A DNA stretch of 33,646 nt from an uncultured Synechococcales cyanobacterium (lineage in GTDB: Bacteria > Cyanobacteriota > Cyanobacteriia > Thermosynechococcales > Thermosynechococcaceae). Every line of letters starts with the position of its first letter. The first letter of the stretch is position 1. The stretch spans positions 1 to 33,646 of the forward strand of contig CADCWO010000189.1 of NCBI GenBank assembly GCA_902806435.1, in the 5' to 3' direction. A program made the position numbers and the translations under genes. The notes beneath the pieces are model-generated. The model saw only the letters and a list, made by a program, of their open reading frames with translations, searched no databases and was not told the origin of the DNA. Shown piece after piece: positions 16,650-25,467 of this stretch.

Positions 16650-18128
16650 CTAATTAGTGGGTGAGGGAGAAGAAGGCTCAGGAGCCGGTGCTTGAGGTGT
16701 TGCAGCTTCAGGAGACGGAGCTGGAGCTACCTGAGGCGTCTCTAGTGGTGGAGATGGAGCTGCCTCAGGCTTTTCTGGTGTTGGAGCTAGAGGCGCTTCC
16801 GAGGCTTCAGGCAATGGTGATATTTGATTTAAGGTAGGAGTATTAGGAGATGGGGATGGAGTGACCTCAAGTGTCTCTGGTGCTAGGGATGGACTGGTGG
16901 GTGAGGAGGTTGGAGTTGTTGGAGTTGGTGTTGGGCTGGGGGATAAATTTTTAGGGGATGGCGATGGATCTGAAGGCGATGGCGATGGATCTGAAGGCGA
17001 TGGCGATGGGTCTGTAGTGCTTGGGCTTTTCTTGGCCGGGCTACCAAGCTCAGTAGCAGCACAATCTTTGCCAGAATACGTAAACTCAGAGCTATACCAA
17101 ATTGCCTGGTACTGACCCGTTGCTCGAATCGGATAATTTGCAGGGTCCAATGCCACGTTGTTTAAAGTGGGGTAACCCGTAGACTCTAGCAGTCTGAGGC
17201 CACCAATCGAACCACTAAGTGCCACTAGCTTGCCAGTAGGATTAACAAGGGCTAGTACTTGGACAGGAACAGGCCCTTTTAACGGACTGTTACAAAGTTT
17301 TTCGGGATAAGGAAGGGTGACAGCCTGCGTCTGTATAGTTAGAGCCGGATCACCAGATACACGCCTTGCCTCGACTAGCCATTCACTTCCCGGTCCAGCT
17401 GGAAGAGGTGCGGGAGGTTGACTTTCACTTCCCGGTCTAGCTGGAAGAGGTGCGGGAGGTTGACTTTCACTTCCCGGTCTAGCCGGAAGAGGTGTGGGAG
17501 GTTGACTACTCGGACTTGGGATTGGTACTGAAGCGATAGATCCTTCCGTTGTTCCCGGATCAGGTAACGGAAAGAAGGGTTCTGGAGAAGGTCCTGGGGG
17601 GATGGCAGGATTAGCGGGTGCTACCCCCGGCAACTGGTTTGGGTCAAACGGTGGAACATTAGAATTAGACTGTGGTACTTCTAAGGCTTGATTTCCAGGA
17701 AGTGGTGCGGCGCTTGGATCTGGATCTGGGGGCGGTTGACTAGGTCGGGTGGGTAGCGGGATCACAACAGGAGCATTGAACTCAGGCAGAGCTCTAGGAA
17801 TAGAAGGATCAAAAGCGATAGGTGAATCAACCGAGTAATTGGGTAGTCCTGGAGGTAGAGTTCCCAAACCAAGGGGAGGCAGACCTCCTGAAGCTGATCC
17901 CGTCTGTGGTAACTGGGAAGCCGAAACTTGCGGTAAACGATTTTGCTCAGCCGCAGATAACTCGATCAAGTTAACCATCCGCTGGGTATTAACAGCTGTT
18001 GATGGTGTTGGCAGGAAAGGCAGAACGGCAAAAGCAACCCCATGAAATGCCATCGAGGCGATTATGGCTAATCTGCTAGGATGCCGTAAGGGTTCAGGTA
18101 AGCCCTCAATAATTGAACTATAAGACAT
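16650..18128 (-). CDS. proline-rich TonB-like envelope protein
   Basis: 492 residues. One membrane helix near the N-terminus (about 17-38) is followed by VNLIELSAAEQNRLP, a segment I associate with cyanobacterial TonB-like proteins. A Pro-rich periplasmic region (about 68-250) contains three copies of a 14-residue repeat. A globular part (about 262-360) with PYPEKLC, VQVLALVNPTGKL and STGYPTLNNVALDP resembles a TonB C-terminal domain. It has Cys278 and Cys356, which could pair. Unlike ordinary TonB, another Pro/Ser/Thr-rich tail of about 125 residues follows. The function inferred is linking the inner membrane to outer-membrane receptors or peptidoglycan. No exbB/exbD or receptor gene is nearby. 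It is divergent from fbp. Confidence 0.75.
   Translation of the reverse strand: MSYSSIIEGLPEPLRHPSRLAIIASMAFHGVAFAVLPFLPTPSTAVNTQRMVNLIELSAAEQNRLPQVSASQLPQTGSASGGLPPLGLGTLPPGLPNYSVDSPIAFDPSIPRALPEFNAPVVIPLPTRPSQPPPDPDPSAAPLPGNQALEVPQSNSNVPPFDPNQLPGVAPANPAIPPGPSPEPFFPLPDPGTTEGSIASVPIPSPSSQPPTPLPARPGSESQPPAPLPARPGSESQPPAPLPAGPGSEWLVEARRVSGDPALTIQTQAVTLPYPEKLCNSPLKGPVPVQVLALVNPTGKLVALSGSIGGLRLLESTGYPTLNNVALDPANYPIRATGQYQAIWYSSEFTYSGKDCAATELGSPAKKSPSTTDPSPSPSDPSPSPSDPSPSPKNLSPSPTPTPTTPTSSPTSPSLAPETLEVTPSPSPNTPTLNQISPLPEASEAPLAPTPEKPEAAPSPPLETPQVAPAPSPEAATPQAPAPEPSSPSPTN
16957..17013 (-). repeat. 21-bp tandem repeat inside the TonB-like gene
   Basis: A 21-bp unit encoding DPSPSPS is repeated almost perfectly, with two full copies at 16966-17007 plus partial flanks. 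It sits in the C-terminal Pro-rich tail. Near-identical DNA copies suggest recent slippage and possible length variation between strains. Confidence 0.8.
17382..17507 (-). repeat. 42-bp tandem repeat (three copies) inside the TonB-like gene
   Basis: Copies start at 17382, 17424 and 17466 and differ at only a few bases. Each encodes a 14-residue unit around PPAPLPARPGSESQ. They lie just before the TonB-like globular domain and would lengthen the periplasmic spacer. Confidence 0.85.
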
Positions 18129-18286
18129 AGAGAAATAAGCTCATAGACTTGCTACAAGTTCTGTAAAGACGCAGAGAAGCGCTGGGCGGTATGCTTCCGG
18201 AAATTTAGCCTAACCTGTCGATTAATTTTGACTTGATCCATGAGACTACTCACTAAGCATATCAATCAGTCAAGGAGTATACCCTG

Positions 18287-18303
18287 TCAGTTTGTAAAAC
18301 TGA
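18287..18303. promoter_or_regulatory. 7-3-7 palindrome, possible operator
   Basis: TCAGTTT and AAACTGA flank GTA. It lies 159 bp upstream of the TonB-like gene start and 320 bp upstream of fbp. Its symmetry suits a dimeric regulator, but none can be named. Confidence 0.4.
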
Positions 18304-18348
18304 TCCAACCGTATCTAAAGTCCGTTAGCCTCTAGCAACTTTGTTATG

Positions 18349-18367
18349 CTACCGCTTGGTAGTTTTT
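18349..18367 (+). terminator. short terminator-like stem with five T
   Basis: CTACC and GGTAG form a 5-bp stem with a GCTT loop, followed by TTTTT. No gene precedes it on this strand within the gap. It could end a small RNA, act in the fbp leader, or be chance. Confidence 0.35.
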
Positions 18368-18622
18368 CCAATCATTGGTTAGCGTTAAACTGGCATTCCG
18401 CCCTGACAGGATAGCTAAAGTGCCCTGAGGTTAATCCAAAGTTTTTTAGCTGACAGGAAGTGATAATCCGGCTGTAAATGTTAAGGAGCGCTGTTGTTTG
18501 GCTTCTGCTGATCCTTATTCAATAGAAATGATTCTCTAAAATAGAGAGAAAGGCATAGGTATAGATCAGGTTAATTTGGCTAAAGTCAAACCAATTCAAT
18601 ACCACTTACTAAGGCGAAAACC

Positions 18623-19696
18623 ATGAATACTACGGACAATAGCCATCTTCAGTTTGCCCGAGAGTATGCCTTGGACCGCGACTGTACAACCCTATCTCGC
18701 CATGTGTTGCAGCAACTTCAAAGCTTTGCGCCAGAGGCACAGGATCTCAGCGCGATTATGAATCGGATTGCTCTAGCAGCAAAATTAATTGCCCGACGTC
18801 TTAGCCGTGCGGGCCTAATGGAGGGCGCTCTAGGGTTTACTGGTGGTATTAACGTTCAGGGAGAATCCGTCAAAAAGATGGATACCTATGCGAATGAAGT
18901 CTTTATTTCGGTGTTTGAGCAGAGCGGCTTAGTCTCTCGCCTAGCGTCTGAAGAAATGGAGCACCCCTACTACATTTCAGAAAATCGTCCCACAGGGCGC
19001 TATACCCTACTTTACGATCCGATTGATGGGTCCTCAAATGTTGACATTAATTTGAATGTTGGCTCAATCTTTGCAATCCGTCAGCAGGTAGGTACTGATG
19101 CCAATGCTACTGCTGAGGATTTATTACAAGATGGCCACAAGCAATTAGCCGCTGGATACGTGCTGTACGGCCCCAGTACAATGCTTGTTTATTCGATCGG
19201 CAAAGGCGTCCATGCCTTTAATCTTGATCCCAGCTTAGGGGAGTTCATCCTCTCCGCAGAAAATGTACGGATTCCCGACCATGGCCCGGTCTATAGCGTG
19301 AATGAAGGGAATTTCTGGCAATGGGATGAAGCGATTCGGGATTTTATTCGTTACGTTCATAGACATGAAGGTTATAGCGCTCGCTATAGTGGGGCCTTAG
19401 TAGGCGACATTCACCGGATTCTCTTTCAAGGTGGTGTCTTCCTTTACCCAGGCACACTGAAGCAACCTCAGGGTAAGCTTCGTCTGCTTTATGAATCTGC
19501 TCCTTTGGCCTTTTTACTGGAGCAAGCAGGCGGGCGGGCTAGCACAGGTAGTCAAAATCTTCTGGATGTGTTACCTGACAAGCTCCACAGCCGGACTCCC
19601 CTGATTATTGGTAGTAAGGACAACGTCGCAATGGTGGAGTCCTTTATTGAGGAACGGGCCCGGGAGCGTGAGGAAAAAATGGTAGGCCGGTCCTGA
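18623..19696 (+). CDS. fbp: class I fructose-1,6-bisphosphatase (Fbp)
   Basis: Fbp removes the C1 phosphate of fructose-1,6-bisphosphate in the Calvin cycle and gluconeogenesis. 357 residues, full length. Metal and substrate motifs are present: SEEME (109-113), [10 protein letters not shown] (132-141), a family segment GESVKKMD (80-87), and the C-terminal [13 protein letters not shown] and [17 protein letters not shown]. The class I type differs from the bifunctional F/SBPase also found in cyanobacteria. The ATG at 18623 has AAGG 8 nt upstream. It heads the cluster fbp-tal-zwf-opcA known from Nostoc, where the genes support fructose recycling through the oxidative pentose phosphate path. A 39-bp gap to tal suggests co-transcription. 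Confidence 0.96.
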   Translation: MNTTDNSHLQFAREYALDRDCTTLSRHVLQQLQSFAPEAQDLSAIMNRIALAAKLIARRLSRAGLMEGALGFTGGINVQGESVKKMDTYANEVFISVFEQSGLVSRLASEEMEHPYYISENRPTGRYTLLYDPIDGSSNVDINLNVGSIFAIRQQVGTDANATAEDLLQDGHKQLAAGYVLYGPSTMLVYSIGKGVHAFNLDPSLGEFILSAENVRIPDHGPVYSVNEGNFWQWDEAIRDFIRYVHRHEGYSARYSGALVGDIHRILFQGGVFLYPGTLKQPQGKLRLLYESAPLAFLLEQAGGRASTGSQNLLDVLPDKLHSRTPLIIGSKDNVAMVESFIEERAREREEKMVGRS

Positions 19697-19735
19697 AGCG
19701 ATTGAACTGTTGTTGATATACGGAAATTCAAACCT

Positions 19736-20884
19736 ATGGCAAGTAATCCACTGTTACAAATCAAAGACTTTGGCCAAAGTATCTGGATGGATAATCTGAC
19801 TCGCGACTTGATCGAGTCTGGGGAACTCAAGGAGATGATTGAGTCTAGAGGGCTGCGAGGGCTGACCTCTAATCCAGCAATTTTTGAAAAGGCGATCGCC
19901 GGTAATAAACTCTACGACGCAGACATTGAAGCGGGCATCCGCGCTGGCAAGTCAGTCCAGGATATCTACGAGTCCCTAGTTTTTGATGACATTCGCCACG
20001 CCTGTGACATTTTTAAGCCGATCTATGAAGCGTCAGGCGGCTTGGATGGCTATGTCAGTATTGAAGTTCTCCCCAAGGTCGCTCACGATACCCAAGCAAC
20101 GATTGAAGAAGCGCGGCGGTACTACCGGGAAATTGGTAAAGAGAATGTGATGATCAAAATTCCCGGTACGGTTGAGGGTTTACCGGCCGTCGAGCAGGTG
20201 ATCAGCGAGGGAATCAACGTCAACGTAACGCTGCTGTTCTCCGTCAACAGCTATGTGGAAACTGCCTGGGCCTACATCCGGGGCTTGGAAGCCCGAGCTG
20301 CGAAAGGAGAAGACATCAGCAAGATTGCCTCCGTTGCCAGTTTCTTCATCAGCCGCATTGACATCAAGATCGATGAGCGGCTTGACCAAGCGCTGAAGAC
20401 TATCGGCACTGAGGATCAAGGTGAGGAAGCTCGTTTGAAGGCGGTCAAAGGTAAAGTTGCGATCGCCAATGCCAAGGTAGCTTACCAGGAGTACAAAAAA
20501 ATCATCCGTAGCGATCGGTGGAAAGCCCTATCAGCCAAAGGTGCTAATCCGCAGCGACTACTATGGGCTAGCACCAGCACTAAAAATCCAGAGTACAACG
20601 ACGTGATGTACGTCAATGAATTGGTGGGACCTGATACGGTGAATACCCTACCACCTAGCACCATTGAAGCCTGTGCGGATCACTGCGAGATTGACAATCG
20701 CTTGGACCAAGAGGTTGACAAAGCCTATCAGCTGATCGAAAGCCTCAAAGATCCAGATATCAACATTAATCTGGATCAAGTGATGGATGAACTGCTCTCA
20801 GAAGGACTTGATAAATTCATCCAACCCGTTGAATCCTTGTTTCAAACCTTGGAGGAGAAGGTCAGCCGGTTATCTCCCGCTTAG
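19736..20884 (+). CDS. tal: transaldolase
   Basis: Transaldolase moves a three-carbon dihydroxyacetone unit between sugar phosphates in the non-oxidative pentose phosphate path. 382 residues, the long TalB-like form typical of cyanobacteria and actinobacteria. The Schiff-base Lys141 is in MIKIPGT. SNPAIFEKAI (45-54), NVTLLFSV and ASFFISRIDIKID are further family segments. The C-terminal half carries WASTSTKNPEYND and the TLPPSTIEA segment. The ATG at 19736 has only a weak Shine-Dalgarno. A 10-bp hairpin at 20899-20939 follows the stop, so some transcripts may end or be processed before zwf. Confidence 0.96.
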   Translation: MASNPLLQIKDFGQSIWMDNLTRDLIESGELKEMIESRGLRGLTSNPAIFEKAIAGNKLYDADIEAGIRAGKSVQDIYESLVFDDIRHACDIFKPIYEASGGLDGYVSIEVLPKVAHDTQATIEEARRYYREIGKENVMIKIPGTVEGLPAVEQVISEGINVNVTLLFSVNSYVETAWAYIRGLEARAAKGEDISKIASVASFFISRIDIKIDERLDQALKTIGTEDQGEEARLKAVKGKVAIANAKVAYQEYKKIIRSDRWKALSAKGANPQRLLWASTSTKNPEYNDVMYVNELVGPDTVNTLPPSTIEACADHCEIDNRLDQEVDKAYQLIESLKDPDININLDQVMDELLSEGLDKFIQPVESLFQTLEEKVSRLSPA

Positions 20885-20898
20885 GCCAAATTTGACAA

Positions 20899-20939
20899 AT
20901 CAGCCGGGTATCTAGTGTTACGGTGAATTCCCGGCTGAT
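20899..20939 (+). terminator. stem-loop between tal and zwf
   Basis: A perfect 10-bp stem (20899-20908 with 20930-20939) and a 21-nt loop begin 15 nt after the tal stop. There is no U-run after it. It may be a processing or attenuation point inside the operon. Confidence 0.5.
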
Positions 20940-21036
20940 CCGTTAGGATGACAACGCAATAAGTCTGATTAAGTACTGGTAGTGATACCTTGTACGGATG
21001 AAGATGCTTTCAAAATAGTTGATCACCGTTAAATCT

Positions 21037-22566
21037 ATGGTTACTTTGCTTGAGAACCCCTTACGCGTTGGTTTGCAGCAGGAACGCATACCTGCCCCGC
21101 TGATCATGGTGATCTTTGGTGCCTCAGGGGATCTCACTCAGCGGAAGCTGGTGCCGGCAATTTATCAAATGAGGCGAGAACGACGACTACCGCCAGAAAT
21201 CACGATTGTGGGTGTGGCGCGACGAGAGTGGAGTCATGACTACTTTCGCGAACAGATGCGCGAAGGAATTGAACAATTCTCTGATGGCATTGACTCGGAA
21301 GAGACTTGGCAAGAATTTGCTCAAGGACTGTTTTACTGCCCCGGTAACATTGATGAGCCGGAAAGTTACCAGAAACTAAAAGAATTCTTGAGCGAATTAG
21401 ATGAGAAACGTGGAACCGCTGGGAATCGCGTCTTTTACCTAGCGGTCTCCCCCAATTTCTTTGCCGAGGCAATCAACCAACTGGGAGCAGCTCAAATGCT
21501 GGCTGACCCTCTCAAAAGCCGGTTAGTGATCGAAAAACCCTTTGGGCGCGACTTAAGTTCGGCGCGGCTGCTGAACCAGGTGGTTAGCCGGGTTTGTAAA
21601 GAAGAACAAGTTTACCGAATTGATCATTATTTGGGCAAAGAAACCGTCCAGAACTTACTGGTCTTCCGGTTTGCCAACGCTATTTTTGAACCCCTGTGGA
21701 ATCGCCAGTTTGTGGATCACGTGCAGATCACAGTCGCGGAAACCGTGGGGGTTGAGGATCGTGCTGGTTATTATGAAAGTTCTGGGGCGCTGCGAGACAT
21801 GGTCCAGAACCACCTGATGCAATTGTTGTGCCTCACGGCCATGGAGCCGCCAAACTCCTTGAATGCGGACAGCATTCGGACTGAGAAATTAAAGGTCGTG
21901 CAAGCAACGGAACTGGCAGACGTGCACAACTTGGATCTATCGGCGATTCGAGGGCAGTATACGCGGGGATCGATTAAAGGCAAGTCGGTGGCTGGTTACC
22001 GGGAAGAACCGGGGGTTAATCCCAACTCCATGACACCTACCTACGTGGCGATGAAGCTATTAATCGATAATTGGCGTTGGAAAGGGGTGCCTTTTTACCT
22101 GCGAACCGGTAAGCGATTGCCCAAGAAAGTATCAGAGATTTCAATTGTCTTTCGAGAAGTTCCCTTCTTGATCTTCCAGTCCGCTGCCCAGCAGACAAAT
22201 GCAAATATCCTCACAATGCGTATTCAACCCAATGAGGGGATTTCCCTGCGGTTTGAAGCTAAGATGCCTGGTCCGGCTCTGCGCACCCGCTCTGTGGATA
22301 TGGATTTTCGCTACGGTTCCTCCTTTGGGATCTCTACTGCTGATGCCTATGATCGCCTGTTAATAGACTGCATGATGGCGGATCAAACCTTGTTTACCCG
22401 GGCTGACGAAGTTGAGGCAGCTTGGCAAGTTGTCACTCCGGCTCTGACGGTTTGGGAGTCTCCTACTGATCCAGCTGCTATGCCGCGTTACGAAGCTGGA
22501 ACCTGGGACCCAGCAGAAGCAGAAAAGCTGATTAACCGGGATGGTCGTCGTTGGCGCAGACTTTAA
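21037..22566 (+). CDS. zwf: glucose-6-phosphate dehydrogenase (Zwf)
   Basis: Zwf oxidises glucose-6-phosphate to 6-phosphogluconolactone and makes NADPH, the entry step of dark sugar breakdown. 509 residues from the ATG at 21037, which restores the family start [15 protein letters not shown]; a TTG at 21019 would add six residues. The nucleotide-binding loop is [10 protein letters not shown] (28-37). The active-site motif RIDHYLGKE is at 194-202. From this start Cys187 and Cys445 fall exactly at the positions discussed for thiol control of cyanobacterial Zwf. The helper gene opcA follows after 57 bp. There is no clear Shine-Dalgarno. Confidence 0.96.
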   Translation: MVTLLENPLRVGLQQERIPAPLIMVIFGASGDLTQRKLVPAIYQMRRERRLPPEITIVGVARREWSHDYFREQMREGIEQFSDGIDSEETWQEFAQGLFYCPGNIDEPESYQKLKEFLSELDEKRGTAGNRVFYLAVSPNFFAEAINQLGAAQMLADPLKSRLVIEKPFGRDLSSARLLNQVVSRVCKEEQVYRIDHYLGKETVQNLLVFRFANAIFEPLWNRQFVDHVQITVAETVGVEDRAGYYESSGALRDMVQNHLMQLLCLTAMEPPNSLNADSIRTEKLKVVQATELADVHNLDLSAIRGQYTRGSIKGKSVAGYREEPGVNPNSMTPTYVAMKLLIDNWRWKGVPFYLRTGKRLPKKVSEISIVFREVPFLIFQSAAQQTNANILTMRIQPNEGISLRFEAKMPGPALRTRSVDMDFRYGSSFGISTADAYDRLLIDCMMADQTLFTRADEVEAAWQVVTPALTVWESPTDPAAMPRYEAGTWDPAEAEKLINRDGRRWRRL

Positions 22567-22623
22567 GCGCTTGAGATATCAAGCTGCTGATCTTGCTTGT
22601 AATTTGTTGTCTTACCTTTACCT

Positions 22624-24027
22624 ATGGCTACACAATCTGCTCCTTTAGTTTCCTTACAGTCTCCCAAGGATGTCTCCCTAGATGAGATCGAGGCTGAACT
22701 TGCTCAGATCTGGCAAGGTTACGGTGCGACTGGTCAAGGTGCTACCCCCGCTGCGGCTAGGGCCGCTACCTTCACTTTGGTCGTTTATGAACCTGATGAG
22801 ACTCAGCAACTTCTGGCAGCTTTAGGGTTTTACAGTGGCCCAATCGATGGTATTTATGGTCCCCGCACCGATGTTGCCTTGCGAGCCGCCCAGGAAGCCT
22901 ATGGGTTGCCAGGAGAGGCAAGGCCAAGCCCTGAGATATTGGCTAAGCTTCGGGAAGCGTTGAATAATCAACGCAGTCAGGGTGCCCAAGCTAATGACGA
23001 TGCAGCTACCTTACCTCGGTATGCTTTGGATGCTAGAGGGGCTGGTTTCGCGGATGCGATCGCAGCGCAAAATCCTTGCCGGGTGATTACCCTCTGCCCG
23101 ATGCTCGGAGAAGACCAGGGAGTCACCGCCCAAGTTTCCGCCTACTGCCCGATCCAAAAACATAGTCGTAGCACCCTGATTTGCTGTGAGTACATCGCTC
23201 TAACCGGCACTATTGCCGCTTTAGAACGCGCTCAGAGCCTAATTACTTCCTTGGTGATTGGTGAGCTACCGAAATTTCTGTGGTGGAAGGCGACCCCGGA
23301 TCAAAACCAAGGTCTGTTTGCGCAACTGGCAGGATTAAGTAACTGTGTGATCCTCGATTCCAGTACCTTCAGCGAGCCAGAATCGGAACTGCTGAAGGTG
23401 CAAAACTTCATTGAACAAGGTATTAATGTTGCGGATCTAGACTGGCGGCGGCTGGCGGCTTGGCAGGAACTTACCGCTGAGGCATTTGACCCCCCGGAGC
23501 GGCGAGCAGCTTTGCAAGAGGTTGACCAAGTAACCATTGATTACGAAAAAGGCAGCTCAGCTCAGGCGCTGATGTTTTTAGGTTGGCTGGCTAGCCGCCT
23601 CAAGTGGCACCCGGTCTCCCGGCATGCCGAAGGGGGAGATTATGACATTCAGCGAATCAAATTGGTGAGGGAAGATCAGCGGTCGGTAGAAGTTGAGTTA
23701 GCGGCAATTCCCACCGCTGATGTTGGAGAAGTCGTCGGGGACTTGATTGACTTGCGCCTGAATTCCAGCAACCCTGATGCCGACTGTTGCACCATTTTTT
23801 GTTCTGAAACCATGGGTTGTATGCGGATGGAGGCCGGGGGTAGAGCACAGTCTTGCCGAACTTTTCAGGTCACACCCCTGGGGGATCAAACGGCTGAATC
23901 TTTGCTGAGCTACCAACTGCAGCGCTGGCAACACGATAGTCTATACACCGAAAGCTTAGCTGTCACTGCTGAAATCCTACGATTAGAACCCTCAAATGCG
24001 GCTGAGCCTGTGGCTGAAGTGAGCTGA
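22624..24027 (+). CDS. opcA: glucose-6-phosphate dehydrogenase assembly protein (OpcA)
   Basis: OpcA binds Zwf, helps its oligomerisation and raises its affinity for substrate. 467 residues from the ATG at 22624. Residues about 58-97 form an inserted peptidoglycan-binding-like module (LLAALGFYSGPIDGIYGPRT), also present in other cyanobacterial OpcA as far as I recall. The rest is the OpcA domain, with GELPKFLWWKATP (213-225) and FLGWLASRLKW (318-328). Cys393 and Cys399 sit at the positions I recall as the thioredoxin-controlled pair of Anabaena OpcA; Cys388 and Cys389 lie close by. The gene follows zwf by 57 bp and precedes cbiA by only 6 bp. Confidence 0.94.
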   Translation: MATQSAPLVSLQSPKDVSLDEIEAELAQIWQGYGATGQGATPAAARAATFTLVVYEPDETQQLLAALGFYSGPIDGIYGPRTDVALRAAQEAYGLPGEARPSPEILAKLREALNNQRSQGAQANDDAATLPRYALDARGAGFADAIAAQNPCRVITLCPMLGEDQGVTAQVSAYCPIQKHSRSTLICCEYIALTGTIAALERAQSLITSLVIGELPKFLWWKATPDQNQGLFAQLAGLSNCVILDSSTFSEPESELLKVQNFIEQGINVADLDWRRLAAWQELTAEAFDPPERRAALQEVDQVTIDYEKGSSAQALMFLGWLASRLKWHPVSRHAEGGDYDIQRIKLVREDQRSVEVELAAIPTADVGEVVGDLIDLRLNSSNPDADCCTIFCSETMGCMRMEAGGRAQSCRTFQVTPLGDQTAESLLSYQLQRWQHDSLYTESLAVTAEILRLEPSNAAEPVAEVS

Positions 24028-24033
24028 TAGGCT

Positions 24034-25398
24034 ATGGCTCTGGTGGTGGCGGGAGAGCGTAGTGGGGTAGGCAAAACAACCATCACTCTGTCTTTGCTAG
24101 CGTTCCTTACTAAGCAGGGACTACGGGCGCAGTCGTTTAAGGTGGGTCCAGACTACATCGACCCGATGTTTCACCAGTGGGTCACGAAGAGAGCTTGCCG
24201 CAACCTAGACCCAGTACTAACCTCTGAAACCTATGTTCAGCAGTGCTTTGCCCGCCACTCTCAAGGGGTAGATTGTGCTTTGATAGAAGGGGTTATGGGC
24301 TTGTTCGACGGCGCAGGGGGGGAGGATTGGGCCAGTACTGCCCATATTGCCCGACTGCTGGAGCTGCCAATTTTACTGGTCTTAGATTGCAGCCACCTAT
24401 CGCGTTCTGTTGCCGCGATCGCCCACGGCTACCAAACTTTTGACCCCAGACTGAAGATTGCTGGTCTGGTGCTGAACCGCGTGGGCAGCGATCGCCACCT
24501 GGAGCTATTAAAAACTGCTCTGGAACCCTTACAGCTACCGATCTTAGGAGTTTTGCGCCGTCAAGATGGCATTACGATCCCTGATCGCCACCTTGGCCTC
24601 GTACCCGCTGACGAGCTGCCTAATCTTCAGAATTTACTGGACCAGTTAGCTCATGTAGGAGGCACCTGCTTTGACTGGTCGCGCCTACTGCCGCTCCTAA
24701 AGTCCAAGGCTGTCCCTGAGGTATTTCTTCCCTCAGCTAGGATTCCCAAAATCAGAATTGCGATCGCCTGGGATCAAGCGTTCAGCTTTTACTACACTGA
24801 TAATTTGGATATCCTGCGGCAACTAGGAGCGGAATTAGTTTTCTGGAGCCCTCTCAACGATTTGGCTTTACCCAATGGAACTCAGGGGCTATATTTTGGT
24901 GGTGGCTTTCCAGAACAGTTTGCTCAAACCTTAGCAGAGAATAGAAGAGCGCGGGATGCGGTGCGAATAGCAATCCAGGCGGGTATGCCTACCTATGCTG
25001 AGTGCGGTGGCTTAATGTACCTCTGCCAGGAGCTATCGAATTTTGATGGTCGGTCTTTCCCGATGGCTGGGATATTACCCACGAGTACAGTGATGGGGCC
25101 TCGCTTGACGTTAGGTTATCGTCGGGCGATCACGTTACAAGATAGTCCCTTAGTCTCCGCTGGTGTAAGCGTTTGGGGACATGAGTTTCATCGTTCCCAG
25201 TTGACTAGCGAACCACAATCCCCCCTATTTCGTACTCAGGGCTTTAACGCCGATTCCCTAAAACAGGGAAGGACTGAAGGTTGGCAGTTACACCAGCTTC
25301 ATGCCTCTTACATTCACCTGCATTGGGGCGATCGCCCAGAAATTCCTCAGCAATTTCTTCACTACTGCTTGCAAGGATTTAGAGCAAAAAATGGTTAG
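24034..25398 (+). CDS. cbiA: cobyrinic acid a,c-diamide synthase (CbiA/CobB)
   Basis: The enzyme uses ATP and glutamine to amidate the a and c side chains of cobyrinic (or hydrogenobyrinic) acid in B12 synthesis. 454 residues. The N-terminal dethiobiotin-synthetase-like domain has the P-loop GERSGVGKTT (7-16), VGPDYIDP (37-44) and EGVMGLFDG. The C-terminal class I glutaminase-type domain has GGGFPE (289-294) and the nucleophile Cys324 in YAECGGLMYL. A C-terminal His is in SYIHLHW. The ATG at 24034 is 6 bp after opcA, so the gene is probably read through from the pentose phosphate operon, an unexpected pairing. A 9-bp hairpin overlaps its stop codon. Confidence 0.93.
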   Translation: MALVVAGERSGVGKTTITLSLLAFLTKQGLRAQSFKVGPDYIDPMFHQWVTKRACRNLDPVLTSETYVQQCFARHSQGVDCALIEGVMGLFDGAGGEDWASTAHIARLLELPILLVLDCSHLSRSVAAIAHGYQTFDPRLKIAGLVLNRVGSDRHLELLKTALEPLQLPILGVLRRQDGITIPDRHLGLVPADELPNLQNLLDQLAHVGGTCFDWSRLLPLLKSKAVPEVFLPSARIPKIRIAIAWDQAFSFYYTDNLDILRQLGAELVFWSPLNDLALPNGTQGLYFGGGFPEQFAQTLAENRRARDAVRIAIQAGMPTYAECGGLMYLCQELSNFDGRSFPMAGILPTSTVMGPRLTLGYRRAITLQDSPLVSAGVSVWGHEFHRSQLTSEPQSPLFRTQGFNADSLKQGRTEGWQLHQLHASYIHLHWGDRPEIPQQFLHYCLQGFRAKNG

Positions 25399-25431
25399 AA
25401 AGTTTTGCAGAAGCTACACTCCCTAACCATT
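25390..25431 (+). terminator. stem-loop at the end of cbiA
   Basis: Nine base pairs (25390-25398 with 25423-25431) enclose a 24-nt loop. The left arm contains the cbiA stop codon. The sequence after it is AT-rich without a clean T-run. It lies between two convergent genes and is a moderate candidate terminator. Confidence 0.45.
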
Positions 25432-25467
25432 AATTAAAACTTTGCCTATTTAAGCTGTGGAATTAAT

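Larger units (their letters stand above)
18129..18622. promoter_or_regulatory. divergent control region, TonB-like gene / fbp
   Basis: 494 bases with no gene. Three structures are visible. The first is a perfect 7-3-7 inverted repeat at 18287-18303. The second is a short stem followed by five T at 18349-18367 on the plus strand. The third is a 6-3-6 palindrome at 18533-18547. The last lies 75 bp before the fbp ATG and is a plausible operator or start-region element. An AAGG at 18611-18614 is the fbp ribosome binding site. Confidence 0.5.

Noticed and set aside
16957-17507. Repeats considered as a CRISPR array
   Set aside because: They are contiguous tandem repeats inside a coding frame with no unique spacers, encoding proline-rich units.
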